A stretch of 64,000 nucleotides of DNA, taken from contig OY720347.1 in NCBI GenBank assembly GCA_963082975.1, positions 29,095,398 to 29,159,397 on the forward strand, read 5' to 3'. The position numbers and the translations under genes are program-made. Below the pieces are notes generated by a model. The model was not told the DNA's origin. It made no database searches and saw only the letters and a list, made by a program, of their open reading frames with translations. Of the stretch, positions 1 through 11,489 are shown piece by piece (position 1 is the stretch's first letter; every line of letters begins with the position of its first letter). The DNA comes from Labia minor. Its lineage: Eukaryota; Arthropoda; Insecta; Dermaptera; Spongiphoridae.

Positions 1-600
1 TAATTTTTATTTAAAGATATTTTTATTGGGAACAAGGTATTGAAAGCATTACATGTATGATTTATGTTTAACAATTGCAATGAAAAAAATAGGCGTTGGA
101 GTAACATTGGAAAAATGATTTAATCACTGAGAATACAAAAAGAGATACTAATTCAGTTAATTTATCATTTCAATTTAATATAATTAAAGGAGAACGAATG
201 GGATAATATACAGGTATATACAAATTCATTGAATATTTTCTTTTCGAAAATTGCAAATGTCAAGTCAAGGGTTGTTTCTAAAAGTATAATTAAAAAAAAG
301 AGATACTAAAAGATTTTAATTAGTTATGACATAAAAATATATTTTTTTAGATTAATGACAGTGTCAGTGTGTGTTTGTGTGAGTATGTGTGAGAGAGTGA
401 GGGGTATTTCGTTTAATCAATTTTAAATATAATTTCTAAGAAACCTTTTTTTGAATGATCACTGGTCAACTACAAAATTTAAAAATCTAATAAACAATAA
501 TAAAATTATTTTAATATGATGTCCAACAAACCAGAACTATATAGTGAAAAATAAAATAATTTAAATATAAAAAAATTTTATAAAATAACGAAAAACGTTC
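1..600. other. AT-rich intronic sequence, no gene seen
   Basis: Very AT-rich with short A and T runs and a short GT-rich patch at 361-400. No open frame, repeat end or structured motif that I can support. The left part of the hAT-like element that ends at 713 may start here, but I could not find its left terminus. Confidence 0.5.
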
Positions 601-713
601 AATATTGTTCTAAAAAAAAGGTAAAAATTGGTATGATTATTACACTTATCATTTTCTTTGTGTACTGCCAAATTTTTAAACCGCTGTCGGTAAAAAAAAG
701 TTGAGAATCACTG
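601..713 (-). mobile_element. Partial hAT-like MITE (right end only)
   Basis: Read on the minus strand the end at 713 starts CAGTGATTCTCAACTTTTTT and then CCGACAGCGG, the style of many hAT termini. At 601-624 it carries the minus-strand version of a motif seen in four other MITEs of this window: a T-run followed by AGAACAATATTG. No matching left terminus or 8-bp target duplication was found, so this is a degraded copy. The family call rests on terminal style only. Confidence 0.45.
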
Positions 714-2379
714 CTTTATATCATCTATTAGAATCTCTTGATAATAAGGTTGCTTATTTGGTGGAGTTTTATCATATTATTGTCCTTCCTCAAATCCATG
801 TAACAAACGATAAATGTTGGCGTCGAACAAGCTCAATTTCATCCAACCTAGATGTCATATAGTCTTAGAGAGAGAGAGAGAGAGAACCTCCCTTCATAAG
901 CCAGCTGGTCATCCGAGAATTTTATGAGTTAATTCAGTCCACTTTGAACTTGGGACAAGACGGTCTTTGATAAGACTTCTGCAAAATTGAAAGCCCCCTA
1001 GGTAAAACTAATATAGACGAACCCATCTATTACAAATCTATTTTGTAACATACCCCTTTACACACCTCTCTCTTTAAATATATAAAGTTAATTTACGGAA
1101 TAAATTTTCAATTAAATGAAAATAAACTCACTTGAATTGATATATGAATTCATGAGATAATAAAAAATTATTTTTAAATAAATATTAAATAGTGATATTA
1201 CCGATATTTTATTTTAAAAAAATGATAAATAAGAAAGTAATTTTTCCATAAATTAAAGATTGTAAAGAAAATTTTTTTCAAAAAGATGAAGAACTTCAAA
1301 TAATGGAAAATCAAAAATGAACAAAATAAATTATCTTTGTGTTGTATTTTGATTTAATTGGGATAACTTAATATAGTAATAGTAAAATGTAGACTAATTC
1401 TCACAAAGACGAAGGCGAGAATTTTACTGAATATAAATATTACTTAAATAAATTAAATATAAATATTACTTAAATATTACTATACATATTTTCTTTAATG
1501 AATAAAATGTCAATGTTTTATTTATTGAATATATAATATAATTAAATTGTTAAATTAAAATAATTTAAAAATAAATTTAAGTATATTCTGTACAAAATTA
1601 GAAATTTTTAAAATAAATAATATTATCAAAATCTCGATAATTCTTATTTGATAACTGTACTATGAATGTAGATATAATTATAGTTATAATTATATATATA
1701 TAGCATTACATGGTATATTACTGATATACTCATGAGAACATTGTTTTTTATTTTCTAATGAATTTAGTTTAATTTTACATATGTCAGAAATAGAATTTTA
1801 AAAATAAGTATTAAAATTTAATATTAAAATATTTATAATCACATAATCTAAATAACTCGGGTTACATCAAGTATAAAATAAATTGTTTGCTTTATATAAA
1901 AAAAAAAAGTTTTTAAAACCCCTATCTATTTGCCACAGATGTGAAAAAAAGTTTTATAAAGGAAAAAGGATATCAAGTCTCTTTCATATATTAAAGGTTT
2001 TATTTTGAATTATAAAATTATCAAAATGTTGCAAATGAATTTATTTTTATAAATAAATATTTGTATAAATAAATAATCATTTGTTCGTTTTTGTTTAGTT
2101 ATAATAAATAAAAATTTCAGAAAAATGATTTTAAAAATAAATCCATTTGTTAGCTCATTGGAACCTATTCAGGTGAATAGTTATTTACTCGAGTTGGAGT
2201 GCTTAAGCATTTATCACAATCGATCCAAACCAATAATTACACCGTTTCACGAGATAGATAAATCATAAAGATAATTATCTTTCTTTAAATAATAATTTAT
2301 TTTTCAAATTACAAATCCTTTATTCTAATTATCGTGAAAATGAAAAGGTCTCTTTAACTTGAGCGTTAATTAAAATCTA
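714..2379. other. AT-rich intronic sequence with a (GA)n tract
   Basis: No coding signal. A (GA)9 microsatellite lies at 867-884. Between 1430 and 1480 a 20-base AT-rich unit containing TATAAATATTACTTAAAT is present twice. Otherwise it is low-complexity AT sequence. Confidence 0.5.
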
Positions 2380-2960
2380 ATCCAGTTCTTCGGGAAATTG
2401 TCTGATATAATTTTCTTAGAATCTTGCCATTCAAGCAGATGGCACGCCTGTGATTCTGAAAAACGTCTAAATTGACGTACACCTAACTCTCTATACGTGA
2501 ATTAGCTAATAGCGTTTATTAATCAGAATTTGTCTGGATCGGAAGGATAATCCGTTTAAACGTTGGCACGCGCGGTTCCCATTCTTCCCAAGCCTTATTT
2601 AATTAACTCGAAACAAAACCAGTGCCTCAGCTGGTAATTAATAGTTGTAACTATAGCAGAGGGCAGATTGGTTGTCTGTCTACCAAGTGTCGGGGTGTGT
2701 GTGTCCTGCCCTTGATAAGAGTATGGCACCACGCCCTTCTCCCTTGGCGTGCCTCTCTTTCACTCCTTTAGGACGATGAGGAGGGCGTGGTCCCTTCCGG
2801 CTTCCGCCCATCCTCATCCCGGAATTTGGGATCCGATCCCCGACTATCAGTGGCCGCCCTTAGCTCTCAATACACCCCCAACAACCTGCTAACTTGCTTC
2901 GTTCAATCAGTGATGTCCATTAGAGAAACTAGGCAATCGCAAGCTTTTGCTTGTCCAGAA
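2380..2960. other. GC-richer non-repetitive island, candidate cis-regulatory element
   Basis: Base composition rises sharply against the flanks and the sequence is complex and unique in the window. It contains several TAATTA-type homeodomain core sites (around 2495-2520 and 2600-2640) and short GC-rich blocks. A plus-strand frame stays open from a pyrimidine-rich TTTAG at about 2773 to a stop at 3017, but its product resembles nothing I know and has no domain. I read it as a possible intronic enhancer; an unrecognised exon of another transcript is the alternative. Confidence 0.35.
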
Positions 2961-3017
2961 CAAATTATTAAAAATCTCAACACATTTAGGCACTTTTCTG
3001 AAAGATTGAGTACATAG

Positions 3018-3019
<2 letters not shown>

Positions 3020-3053
<34 letters not shown>
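3020..3053. repeat. (AT)n microsatellite
   Basis: Uninterrupted AT dinucleotide run of about 17 units. Confidence 0.9.
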
Positions 3054-3058
<5 letters not shown>

Positions 3059-3453
3059 CTTTTGGATACATACCAAAATAGATTTGATCACATCTGGTTA
3101 TATTAATTCAAAAGCTTTTAGTAAATTCAATCAAACATTGGGGATAATAATGAAATTGAGACTAAATTTATGTTACTACAAAATACCTTTAAAATTCATG
3201 GATGGAAAAATATATTTTTACACTCATAAATACGTAATACTTTGGATACCATATTTTCTTATTATTTTATTAGTTTTTAAATTTTGATAACACGATTTAG
3301 GTGAAATGAAACAATGTGTATGACGTCATTTATGTTAAACAATAATCAAAACATGTAAATGGTTTATACAAATTGAAATACTTAGGATGCCTTAGAATTT
3401 GTATTCTAATATTTACATTCCTTGTATTTATTAAAGCTTTTGTGGTTATTTTG

Positions 3454-3708
3454 ATAATTATTAAGGGAATTTTTATTAAAAGACCACATTGTTTGTATAA
3501 AATTATTTATTAAATTAAAATAACTGTACAACGTTTCGACTGCTTATTCTGCAGTCGTTTTCAAGTACGTACGCTTGCTCCGATTAAAGCGGACTGGAAA
3601 AACATACAGTTATTTTAATTAAATAAATTATTATTAATTTATTTTAATTAAATAAATAATTTTATACAAACAATGTGGTCTTTTAATAAAAATTCCCTTA
3701 ATAATTAT
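3454..3708. mobile_element. MITE with 58-bp perfect terminal inverted repeats
   Basis: Positions 3454-3511 and 3651-3708 are perfect reverse complements over 58 bp, with outer sequence ATAATTATTAAGGGAATTTT. An inner extension (3512-3528 against 3604-3620, around TAACTGTA) also matches, with about 31 extra AT-rich bases on the right arm. The centre has a GC-normal block with the small inverted repeat GACTG...CAGTC at about 3539-3556. There is no coding capacity. The termini show neither a hAT nor a mariner signature, so the superfamily is open. Perfect arms imply recent activity or arm homogenisation. Confidence 0.8.
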
Positions 3709-3813
3709 TTACATTCCTTAATAGAATTGATCCCTTATTTTCAAGTGTCAATTCACTTTAATTTAATTTTAATTAATTTTAAGTACTTTCTAAGTACTCA
3801 ATTTGGACTAGGA

Positions 3814-3976
3814 ATATATGAGGCATTGAGAGCAACAGTGGCCTAACCCAAAAAGTTGAATTTTTCAGAAAATTGTGGCTTCTAATTCTTAGTAGAAAAA
3901 TGAAATGAAAACACGTTAAAGCTGAATTTTATATTTTTTCGGGTTAGGCCACTGTTGCGCTCAACGCCTCATATAT
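3814..3976. mobile_element. MITE with 36-bp terminal inverted repeats
   Basis: 3814-3849 and 3941-3976 are reverse complements at 34 of 36 positions; the arms read ATATATGAGGC then GTTGAG or ATTGAG, ending in CAGTGGCCTAACCC. The 91-bp interior is AT-rich and non-coding. The right end directly abuts a non-LTR retrotransposon remnant, so one may have inserted at the edge of the other. No superfamily signature recognised. Confidence 0.75.
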
Positions 3977-4145
3977 CTGAAGCGAAAAATATATTGGTGG
4001 GGAGACCGAGTGGGAAACGTCTTCTTGGAAGACCAAGGAAGTGGTAGGGATTGGAGGGTTGTGGCTCAGAATAGGGATGTTTGAAGAAGTGACGTTACTG
4101 TGGCCAAGAACTTTCAAGTTCTGAAGAGCCACAGAGATAGATAGT
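3977..4145 (+). pseudogene. 3' end of a non-LTR retrotransposon (reverse transcriptase C-terminus remnant)
   Basis: Plus-strand translation gives the basic motif GRPSGKRLLGRPRKW, matching the GRPxGKRxxGRPRxRW motif found near the C-terminus of jockey-like/RTE-like ORF2 proteins, followed by a degraded tail whose last bases (AAGAACTTTCAAGTTC) recur in three other copies here. The copy is 5'-truncated to about 170 bp, has lost its frame near the end and is followed by AT repeats. It lies antisense to the host gene. Confidence 0.6.
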
Positions 4146-4370
4146 TATATATATATATATATATATGTATATCTGAATCTTTCTGATTTTATGCTCAAAA
4201 TTTATTTAGTACAAAAAAAAACAAAACAATTTTTTAAAATAAATTTTGTTTTTAAAAATACTAAACTATTAATAATTTTAGATTTTTAGATTAATATAGA
4301 GAAAGAAAACTTGTCATTTGTCTCTTTCTTATTGAATGACCCATTTGTGTATATATATATATTACCTGAG

Positions 4371-4690
4371 CTGAAAAGTCCCGGGAATATCGCGTCTTGA
4401 TTAAACATTGTTTTTTAATGGGTAAAACTTGTGAACAATCATTGCAGTGGTTGCAGGAATATTATCCCACATCTGCTCCTTCGAGAACAATGTTTAATCA
4501 AGACGCGATATTTTCCATTTTTCTTATGAAGGCGAAAGTTAGCGTCACTCAAACGACTGTAGCTTGTAAACGAATGGACGAAATATCATAATACTTCATA
4601 CATAAACTAGTGACAGATGAGCCTCTCGAAATGAGTCATGTTCATTTACTAGTGGCGTCACCTATTGAAAAATCCAGAGACTTTTCAGCC
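4371..4690. mobile_element. Head-to-head (fold-back) mariner derivative
   Basis: Both ends carry the same terminus: GCTGAAAAGTC at the left, and GGGCTGAAAAGTC reading inward from the right. From the left, the plus strand encodes a mariner N-terminus (YRVLIKHCFLMGK, then ...EYYPTSAPSRT), i.e. the first helix-turn-helix. From the right, the minus strand holds a 5' untranslated region and an ATG that reach the same coding start. The 27-bp segments 4386-4412 and 4486-4512 are perfect inverted copies. No catalytic domain remains. The simplest reading is two 5' ends joined head to head, the left one lacking its leader. Flanks are TA-rich, so the TA target duplication is hard to fix. Confidence 0.7.
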
Positions 4691-4859
4691 CATATAGTAT
4701 ATTAATATCATAATTAATAATTCATATATAATATATATATAATAATATATATATATATATACCAGCAAAGGTTAGAAAGATTAGCTTATGACCTTATTAC
4801 TCTAGTTCAGTAGATATATTAAATTGCTTATGTTTCCGAGACATTTCATTTCATAAATT

Positions 4860-5110
4860 TCCTTTCCCCTGTCAATTTCTAAAACCACAAACACCTTTCA
4901 AGTCCCTAACAAATTTGTTGTTCAAAATAAATAGCATCCAATTTCTTGTTCATTTTACAATCCGTCGTTCATTTACACTAGCTATTAAGTTCATTAGAGC
5001 AGAATAAAGTATATTAACCATTCAACTTTTAGTCAATTTCGCGTCAACAGCATATGACTTGGCAAGCGACACATATTAATAACGCCATTGTTCCCCTTTG
5101 AATAAACTTC
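4860..5110. other. Slightly GC-richer unique patch
   Basis: Complex, non-repetitive sequence with no open frame. It stands out from AT-rich DNA on either side and might be regulatory; nothing more specific can be supported. Confidence 0.25.
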
Positions 5111-6205
5111 ATAAAAATATCAGAAGATACAAAATATCCACATGGGTATATGTAAATATATATTCAGTTTGACTGATTAAATTAACAAAAGAAATTAAAT
5201 ACTACAATGTTTATGTCAGTGTTTTTTTAATCAAGCTTGTGATTATATATGGATCAGTAATTAATAAAAATGTCTATCAAATTTATTTATTTTAATTTAA
5301 ATTTCTAAAAGAGATTCTAAAAATGTATATATGTATATACCTATATATAATATTTGTTTTCAAACAATTTTTAAATGAAAAATACTAAATTAAAATAATT
5401 AATAATTTTATTGAAAAGTTATATTTTTTGATTTATTTTACTCCTTGTGTAAGAGTTTTTACATAAATTAGTGTCTCTTAAAATTGAATTATATTGACTT
5501 AAATGGGTATATATACAAAAAAACAAAAAAATATAGTAATAATAAAAAGAGAAAAACAATTAAAAAAGAGAAATTTATTTTGATTTCATTCACACACATA
5601 AAGCAATTGTAAAATTAAATTAATTTCTAAAGATATTTTTGTATCTGTCAAATTTAATTGTGTGTTAACTAAATAATAATTTAAATTTAGTTTATTTAAT
5701 TATCAACTTTACTAAATCCAATTAATAATAAATTTCTTTAAAAAATATTATTATTATTTTTTTTAATTTAAAATTTGATGAAAATATATTTGTAATTTGT
5801 TGACAACTCGACGAAATTATATTAATCAAAATATTTTAAAATGTATTTTGCATTTTAATGTGAACTGAAATAAAAAAAAATAATAATAAAAAGAGGAAAA
5901 TAAAAAATAATAAATATAATTATTTAAACAATTTCAACAAATTAGAATTGTACTAAAACCATATAATATTAGTCTAATTACGTTAATAAAAACTACAATT
6001 TATAATTTTAATGAAAATTAGATTGAATTTTTTTTTCTTTTGTTTAGAAAATTAGATTATATTCTATATGTAAAATGAAAACCTATTTCTTTATTCGTGC
6101 CAAATGGTATGTTGATTCTTACCGGATTTCTTTTAGAATATATTTTCATTTGTGGAATAGCTTATTTCATTCAAGAGATAATAGAATCCGAGGAGATAAT
6201 ACCTA
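5111..6205. other. AT-rich intronic sequence, nothing recognised
   Basis: Low-complexity A/T runs throughout; no open frame, repeat terminus or RNA gene. Confidence 0.5.
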
Positions 6206-6206
<1 letters not shown>

Positions 6207-6245
<39 letters not shown>

Positions 6246-6246
6246 T
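6207..6246. repeat. (AT)n microsatellite
   Basis: About 18 uninterrupted TA units, followed at once by the more complex patch from 6255. Confidence 0.9.
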
Positions 6247-6254
6247 GGGAAATA

Positions 6255-6540
6255 AACAGATATTTTCAATTTTCCAGACAATTCCATTAGGAGTAGTTCT
6301 GATAAACGAGGGAACCTAATTTGAACGATTGTCTATTTTTAATTAATAGAATGGTATCGAATCACTCTAATTCGAAATAGAATCGTTCTCGAAGAAAATC
6401 GATTTCATCACTTCAGTTATTTTACATATTTGCTGTCGGGTGCCCAAAATATAATCTGCTCTTCGTCTCTCATCTGCTCCGTCCCTCTCCTCATCCCTCT
6501 CATCTTCCAACTTCACCACCTAAACATTCTTTATCTATTT
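6255..6540. other. Complex intronic patch, candidate regulatory sequence
   Basis: Less AT-rich than its surroundings. It has a TTAATTAA-type site near 6340, several ATCGATTT/GAATCG-like words at 6355-6405 and a pyrimidine-rich strand at 6460-6530. No frame on either strand is convincing. Confidence 0.3.
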
Positions 6541-8430
6541 TTTGTCAACATCTATCTATAGGATATGGTTTTCAATAAATATATATTTTATTTATATTTT
6601 AATAAAAATATTTATTTGAACAGGCTCTAAACTTAGAATTGCAAGTGACCTGAATATTATAAACAAACCCTTAAAGAGATTATGAATATGCATAAAATGT
6701 TTAAATTGCAAAACGGAAGCTTAGCTTTGGCTTTGTTTCTTTAAAGCGAATTTCTTTATACAATTATCTTAAATTAGATATATTTGAGATTTGAACTTTA
6801 TTCTCTGAATAAGAATTACAAAACAATGGACTAGTGTCTAGTTCGAGTATAGTGTTTTGTTTAAAATTCTATCCCTGTATTTACTTAAACCAATATTTCC
6901 TTTCTTACTAATCTTTCTAATTAGATAGATTTAAAGATATGAACCTTTATTAGATTGGAAAATATCAAAAATGACGTCATACTCCAAATACATAATATAA
7001 ATCAAATCAAACAATATGCATTGTTTTAATTAAAGGAAATGCAGTAGGAAAAAAGTGGAAAAATTTGATGATGTTATAATTATTTCAGATAAATTCAATG
7101 TGATAATTTTTTTTAGTATAATCTGGATTGTTCAATCATTGACACTTTTAAAGGACGGCTTTAAATCGATTGTCTCGGAAAAATGTCATTATTAAAGTAT
7201 AGGAAAATTGAGTTCGATATATAACAAAAAAAAAATGACAAATAATAATTGGGAGAATAAAAAAAAGAGAGAAAATCCATCTTTTAGAATTCTTTGTCAT
7301 TCTGAATGTCGACAGTATTCATTTATTGTAAAATTTAAAGTTAAATGTGATTTAATTATATGATGGGAATAAACACTTTTGACTTTTTTTGAGATCTGTT
7401 TTTAAAGAGAATAATTTATAAAGTTGGAAAATAGGTGTATTAAGTCTATACACGTATTTAGTTATATATTTTCTAATTTTAAATCAGAATTCAGTGGGAT
7501 AATATTTACCAAATTTTATAGGGCCTCATAAGTATAAATACCAAAATATTTTTTGAAGGTTAAGGAATTTTGAAATATTTACAAGCAAAGAAAATTAGTG
7601 TTCAGTTTTATTTTTCCCCTCTATACTAGATTTTATTTATAAAAAGAAATCACAGAAAAAAGTAAACAATGAGGTATCAAATTTCTAAAATATTTGCAAC
7701 AGCGGCTGCTGATCTCATTTAAGAAATTCTGTTTTCATTTATCGTTATTTGAAAATTTTGTAAAATTCATTCATTTCGATAACTTTTAATTATTTTTAAT
7801 GCTTAAGAAATTAATTTTCAATTTATTAGAGACAAGCTTAAATGAAAATAGAAAAATAGATAAATTTAACATAATAAGCATAATTTTAATATACAACGGA
7901 CTAAAAATAAATTTTAAATAAACAATCGCAATCGGCATGTTTTCAATTTCAGTATTTACTTTAAGAGCATTTCACTACGATTTATTTAAAAAAAATATAT
8001 ATAAATATAAACAGTACAACTACTATATTATAGGTACTTATCTTACCTCAATCGAATCATATCAATTTTAAATTTTTATTTTTTTTTAAGAATTTAATTT
8101 TGATGTGTGTAATGTCTTCTGGAATGATTAATATATTAAATAATACTTTTTCTTCTGATGTCACATATTTTTAAAACGATTACTGTTAGTACACATTTCT
8201 GTGACCTTTTTTTTAAAAAATAAACAGAATAAATTAAAATTTTCCGAATATATAATTTACAGAAATTTCCCCTAGACACCTAAAAATTAGAAATAATTTT
8301 AATCTATTCTCTTTATATCTTTTTTTTTTAATAATCTTAACTTTAATTATTTTTTCTCTGTATTCTATAATTAAATTTAGATTATCATACAAAAACAATT
8401 ATTAATTTTGAATATTGTTGATTTGATACG
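6541..8430. other. AT-rich intronic sequence with one CRE-like site
   Basis: Mostly A/T runs. A full palindromic TGACGTCA lies at 6972-6979. No gene or mobile-element end recognised. Confidence 0.45.
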
Positions 8431-8605
8431 AATGTCAGCAATTAGTCAGAAATCTGACAATGATTAAGGGCTTTGCTATTCATTACATGGGTGTGGCGGC
8501 AAAACAGGTGGGGCCGGAGATTTTTACCTCAAATCGAATCGAGAGCCACAACCCCGCACCTATCGAAAACATCGTAATGGAAATTCATTTCATTTTCGAA
8601 GTAGA
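8430..8605. other. Short GC-richer island
   Basis: About 170 bp of balanced composition (for example GGGTGTGGCGGCAAAACAGG) inside very AT-rich DNA. A short plus-strand frame passes through but shows no known motif. Possibly regulatory; low certainty. Confidence 0.3.
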
Positions 8606-8760
8606 TTCTTTGTTCATTGTTAGTAATTCATTAAAAAATCTAATTTAATTTAATAAAGTAATAAATTGTATATTATGTATATTTTATATCAATATATTAT
8701 ATGCTATATTATATTATAATTATAATTAAATGTTAAAATATTTTTATATGTTAATTTAAT

Positions 8761-8762
<2 letters not shown>

Positions 8763-8809
<47 letters not shown>
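8763..8809. repeat. (AT)n microsatellite, longest in the window
   Basis: About 23 uninterrupted AT units. Confidence 0.95.
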
Positions 8810-8811
<2 letters not shown>

Positions 8812-9885
8812 AGATTTTAATGAAGATTAAATTATACTTTAAATTAAATTTTAAATTAATATAATAATAATAATATATATATAACCTGTGACTTTTATAC
8901 ATCCCACTCCATTCATGAAATTATTTACTTTTTGAAAAATAATTTTATTTTGATTCAAATTGTAATTTGTGTTCTACCAAACCCCATATTTGTAGAATAA
9001 TAAATATAAAATCAAAATAAAGAGTTCTACATAAATTATTAATTAAATATATTTAGGATAATATAGTTCTTTATTATTAATTACAGATAATTTAATCATA
9101 AACTCTAAATAATTGAATTCATTTGCATCATGTAAGTATACATATTAATCTATTGATTAAGTTTGCATTAAATTATTTTTTTCTATAGAATATTTGGCAT
9201 GATTAAATATCATATAATTAAGTCGAGTCTAATCGTAAACTAATATTTTAACCATAAATTATTTTTATGTTTTCTAATTTCTTTAGAGGAGAACTCCTAA
9301 AATTATAGGGATGATAAACTGGCAATTAAATTTATAATAAATTAAATTTCGAGTTGGTTGTTAGGTTTGATATATAGTGAAATGGGAAAATAATAATATT
9401 TAACAACGGATGATTATCTCGGGATTGGCAGAGAACTTTCTTTGATACTTTACTAAAGAGATTAAAGTGATTTGGTTTGATACCCTGTCAGTAGCCAATC
9501 CTAAGTTTCTATTATTGTTAATTTCCAGAACAGTTAATAGACCATAATTGGAGTAGAATTTAGAATTCCAATTTGAAGGAGGTATTTATTCACACAAAAC
9601 GATTATTCCTAGATCAATAAATGGTCACGTTACAATGAAAAAATCAAATGGGAGTTCTATCGTTTCATTATTTAGTTTATATGTACGATTCAAATTCGTA
9701 TTCAAATAAATAATGTTCTGCTTAATATCTTATACAAAATTATTGTGTTAATACTTATTAAATATTATTTTAAAAATAAATAAATAAATAAATGTATATA
9801 TAAAAAAATATATTTAAAAAATTGTTTTGTTTTTTTTAAGTATGAAATAAATTTAATATTGAATATAATAATAATGCATGGTCTA
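8810..9885. other. AT-rich intronic sequence
   Basis: No coding, RNA or transposon signal that I can support. A mildly more complex stretch at 9400-9530 has no recognisable content. Confidence 0.45.
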
Positions 9886-9889
9886 TGAC

Positions 9890-10268
9890 CTTAGGAGACG
9901 AATGTAGATTTAGTAAAATAGGATTCTTCGTAACAATAATGGGCCAAAGAAAGAAAAGATCAGCGGGGAATGACGGAGACTGCATTGCATGATCTCTATG
10001 CATCTCCACACATAGTTAGAGAATTAAAAGCAAGAAGGCTGCAATGCGCAGGACACATGGCAAGAATGGGAGACGAAAAACAAAAAAAAAAGTCTATTTG
10101 TGGTGAGACCGATTTAAAGAGCAAGAACGCGGTGGGCAGACAATGGAAGGGACATAAGAGAGATGAGAGCAAATAGGAGTTGGATAGGGACACTTTGAGA
10201 AATGTGGTTGCTGCACCCAAGAACTTTCGAGTTCCATAGAGCAACAGAGAAAGATAAATAAATAAATA
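9890..10268 (+). pseudogene. Non-LTR retrotransposon 3' end, the longest of four copies
   Basis: The plus strand encodes LHDLYASPHIVRELKARRLQ then AGHMARMGDE, which matches the ...ELYxxPxIVxxIKxxRLxWxGHVxRMxD segment near the C-terminus of jockey-like/RTE-like reverse transcriptase proteins. It continues into a GETD...AVGRQWKGH region in a disturbed frame and ends in VVAAPKNFRVP-stop. The 3' terminus is AAGATAAATAAATAAATAA, a simple A-rich tail typical of target-primed reverse transcription. The 5' end is truncated (about 380 bp left), with an A run at 10079-10091 where the frame becomes unreliable. It is antisense to the host gene. Confidence 0.7.
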
Positions 10269-10753
10269 ATCAAATAAATATAATAATATTTTTTACACAA
10301 ATATAATTTGATTAAGAAATTATTTTTATTGAACTTTTTTTTTAGAGTTAATTTTTATCAACAAATATATTTATTTATATCTTAAAAAGTAAATATAATA
10401 AGAAAATTGTTGATTCATAATGAAAAATATCCGAATTTGTTAAGTTGTCCTTATTATATTCGATTTAGTATATTATAATTACAAAATATAGAAAAATAAT
10501 AATTGTATAATTTTTTTTTTATTATAATTATTGATCTTGGGATTAAATCCCCATTTTAGCCAGTTTTATGAGAATTATTGTGGTTTATTATTATTTATTC
10601 TTAAATCTCTCTAAATGAAATTGGCGAGGTTTTATATTTTATAATTGTGATTATAATAAAATAAATAAATAAATTATAACTTTTGAATGATCATATGTAA
10701 AATCAACCAGACTAGTTGTTTACAAAATATTCCTATAATATTTATAATTTATA

Positions 10754-11167
10754 TTCGGTTGGGGAAAAAGTAATCCATTATTTTTGGGTGAAATTTATTA
10801 GTTTAATTAACATAGTTTGGATTTTTCGATTTAGGTCAAATAAGTACCGTTTTGTTCAACAATTTCTTGCCATTTTAAAGATAGCTTCATAATTCCACTC
10901 TCATAAAAGTCTTGTTTCTTACTGGAAAAAAACTCGCAATCTTGTCTTGATCCTAATTTTTTTTTGCTAAGGAAATTTTGTAATGAAAGAAAAAGATAGT
11001 AGTCGCTTGGTGACAGGTCCGCACTGTAAGGTGGATGCATTAGGACTTCCCAACCAAGCTCCCTGAGTTTCTGTTGAGTCACTACGGAAGTGTGTGGCCT
11101 GGCTTTGTCATGGTGGAACACAACACCTCTTCTGTTCGCCAATCCTGGTCGTTTCTGACCGATCGCT
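10754..11167 (-). pseudogene. Mariner transposase 3' half with intact 3' terminal repeat
   Basis: Minus-strand reading begins GQKRPGLANRRGVVFHHD and runs in frame to a stop at about 10831. It keeps the second catalytic Asp (FHHDKARPH) and the third (SADLSPSDYYLF) with exactly 34 residues between them, the DD34D spacing of mariner proper, and the usual C-terminal FYESGIMKLSLKWQEIVEQN region. The 3' terminus TTCGGTTGGGGAAAAAGTAA starts at 10754 next to a TA. Everything upstream of about 11167, including the DNA-binding domain, the first catalytic Asp and the 5' terminal repeat, is missing, so the copy is dead. His-His-Asp-Lys replaces the usual HxDN. Confidence 0.85.
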
Positions 11168-11489
11168 ATATAAATTTGTTTTACAAATATTTAGAAATTA
11201 AATTTAGTTTATATTTGATCTAGTTTAATAGAATTTGAAAAAATGACTTAAAATCATGAAAAAAGATTTAATCGAAATATTATTAATTGTTTCTTTAACA
11301 ATTGAATAAGAAGAAATTTATCTGCTAAGATTTATTACAAAAATAAATAAATAATATTAGATTTATTGAACTAATATTGGTAGTTATTTTTTGTTGAAGT
11401 TTTTTATTAGATAAATTCTTTATTCGTCAAATCTAAAAGTTTAACGAAAGAGAGTTAAGAACTAAACTATGCTGTTTGGTATTTTATTA

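Noticed and set aside
3944-4132. 62-codon minus-strand frame ending IYEALSATVA
   Set aside because: It is antisense to the non-LTR remnant and reads out through the inverted arm of the neighbouring MITE.
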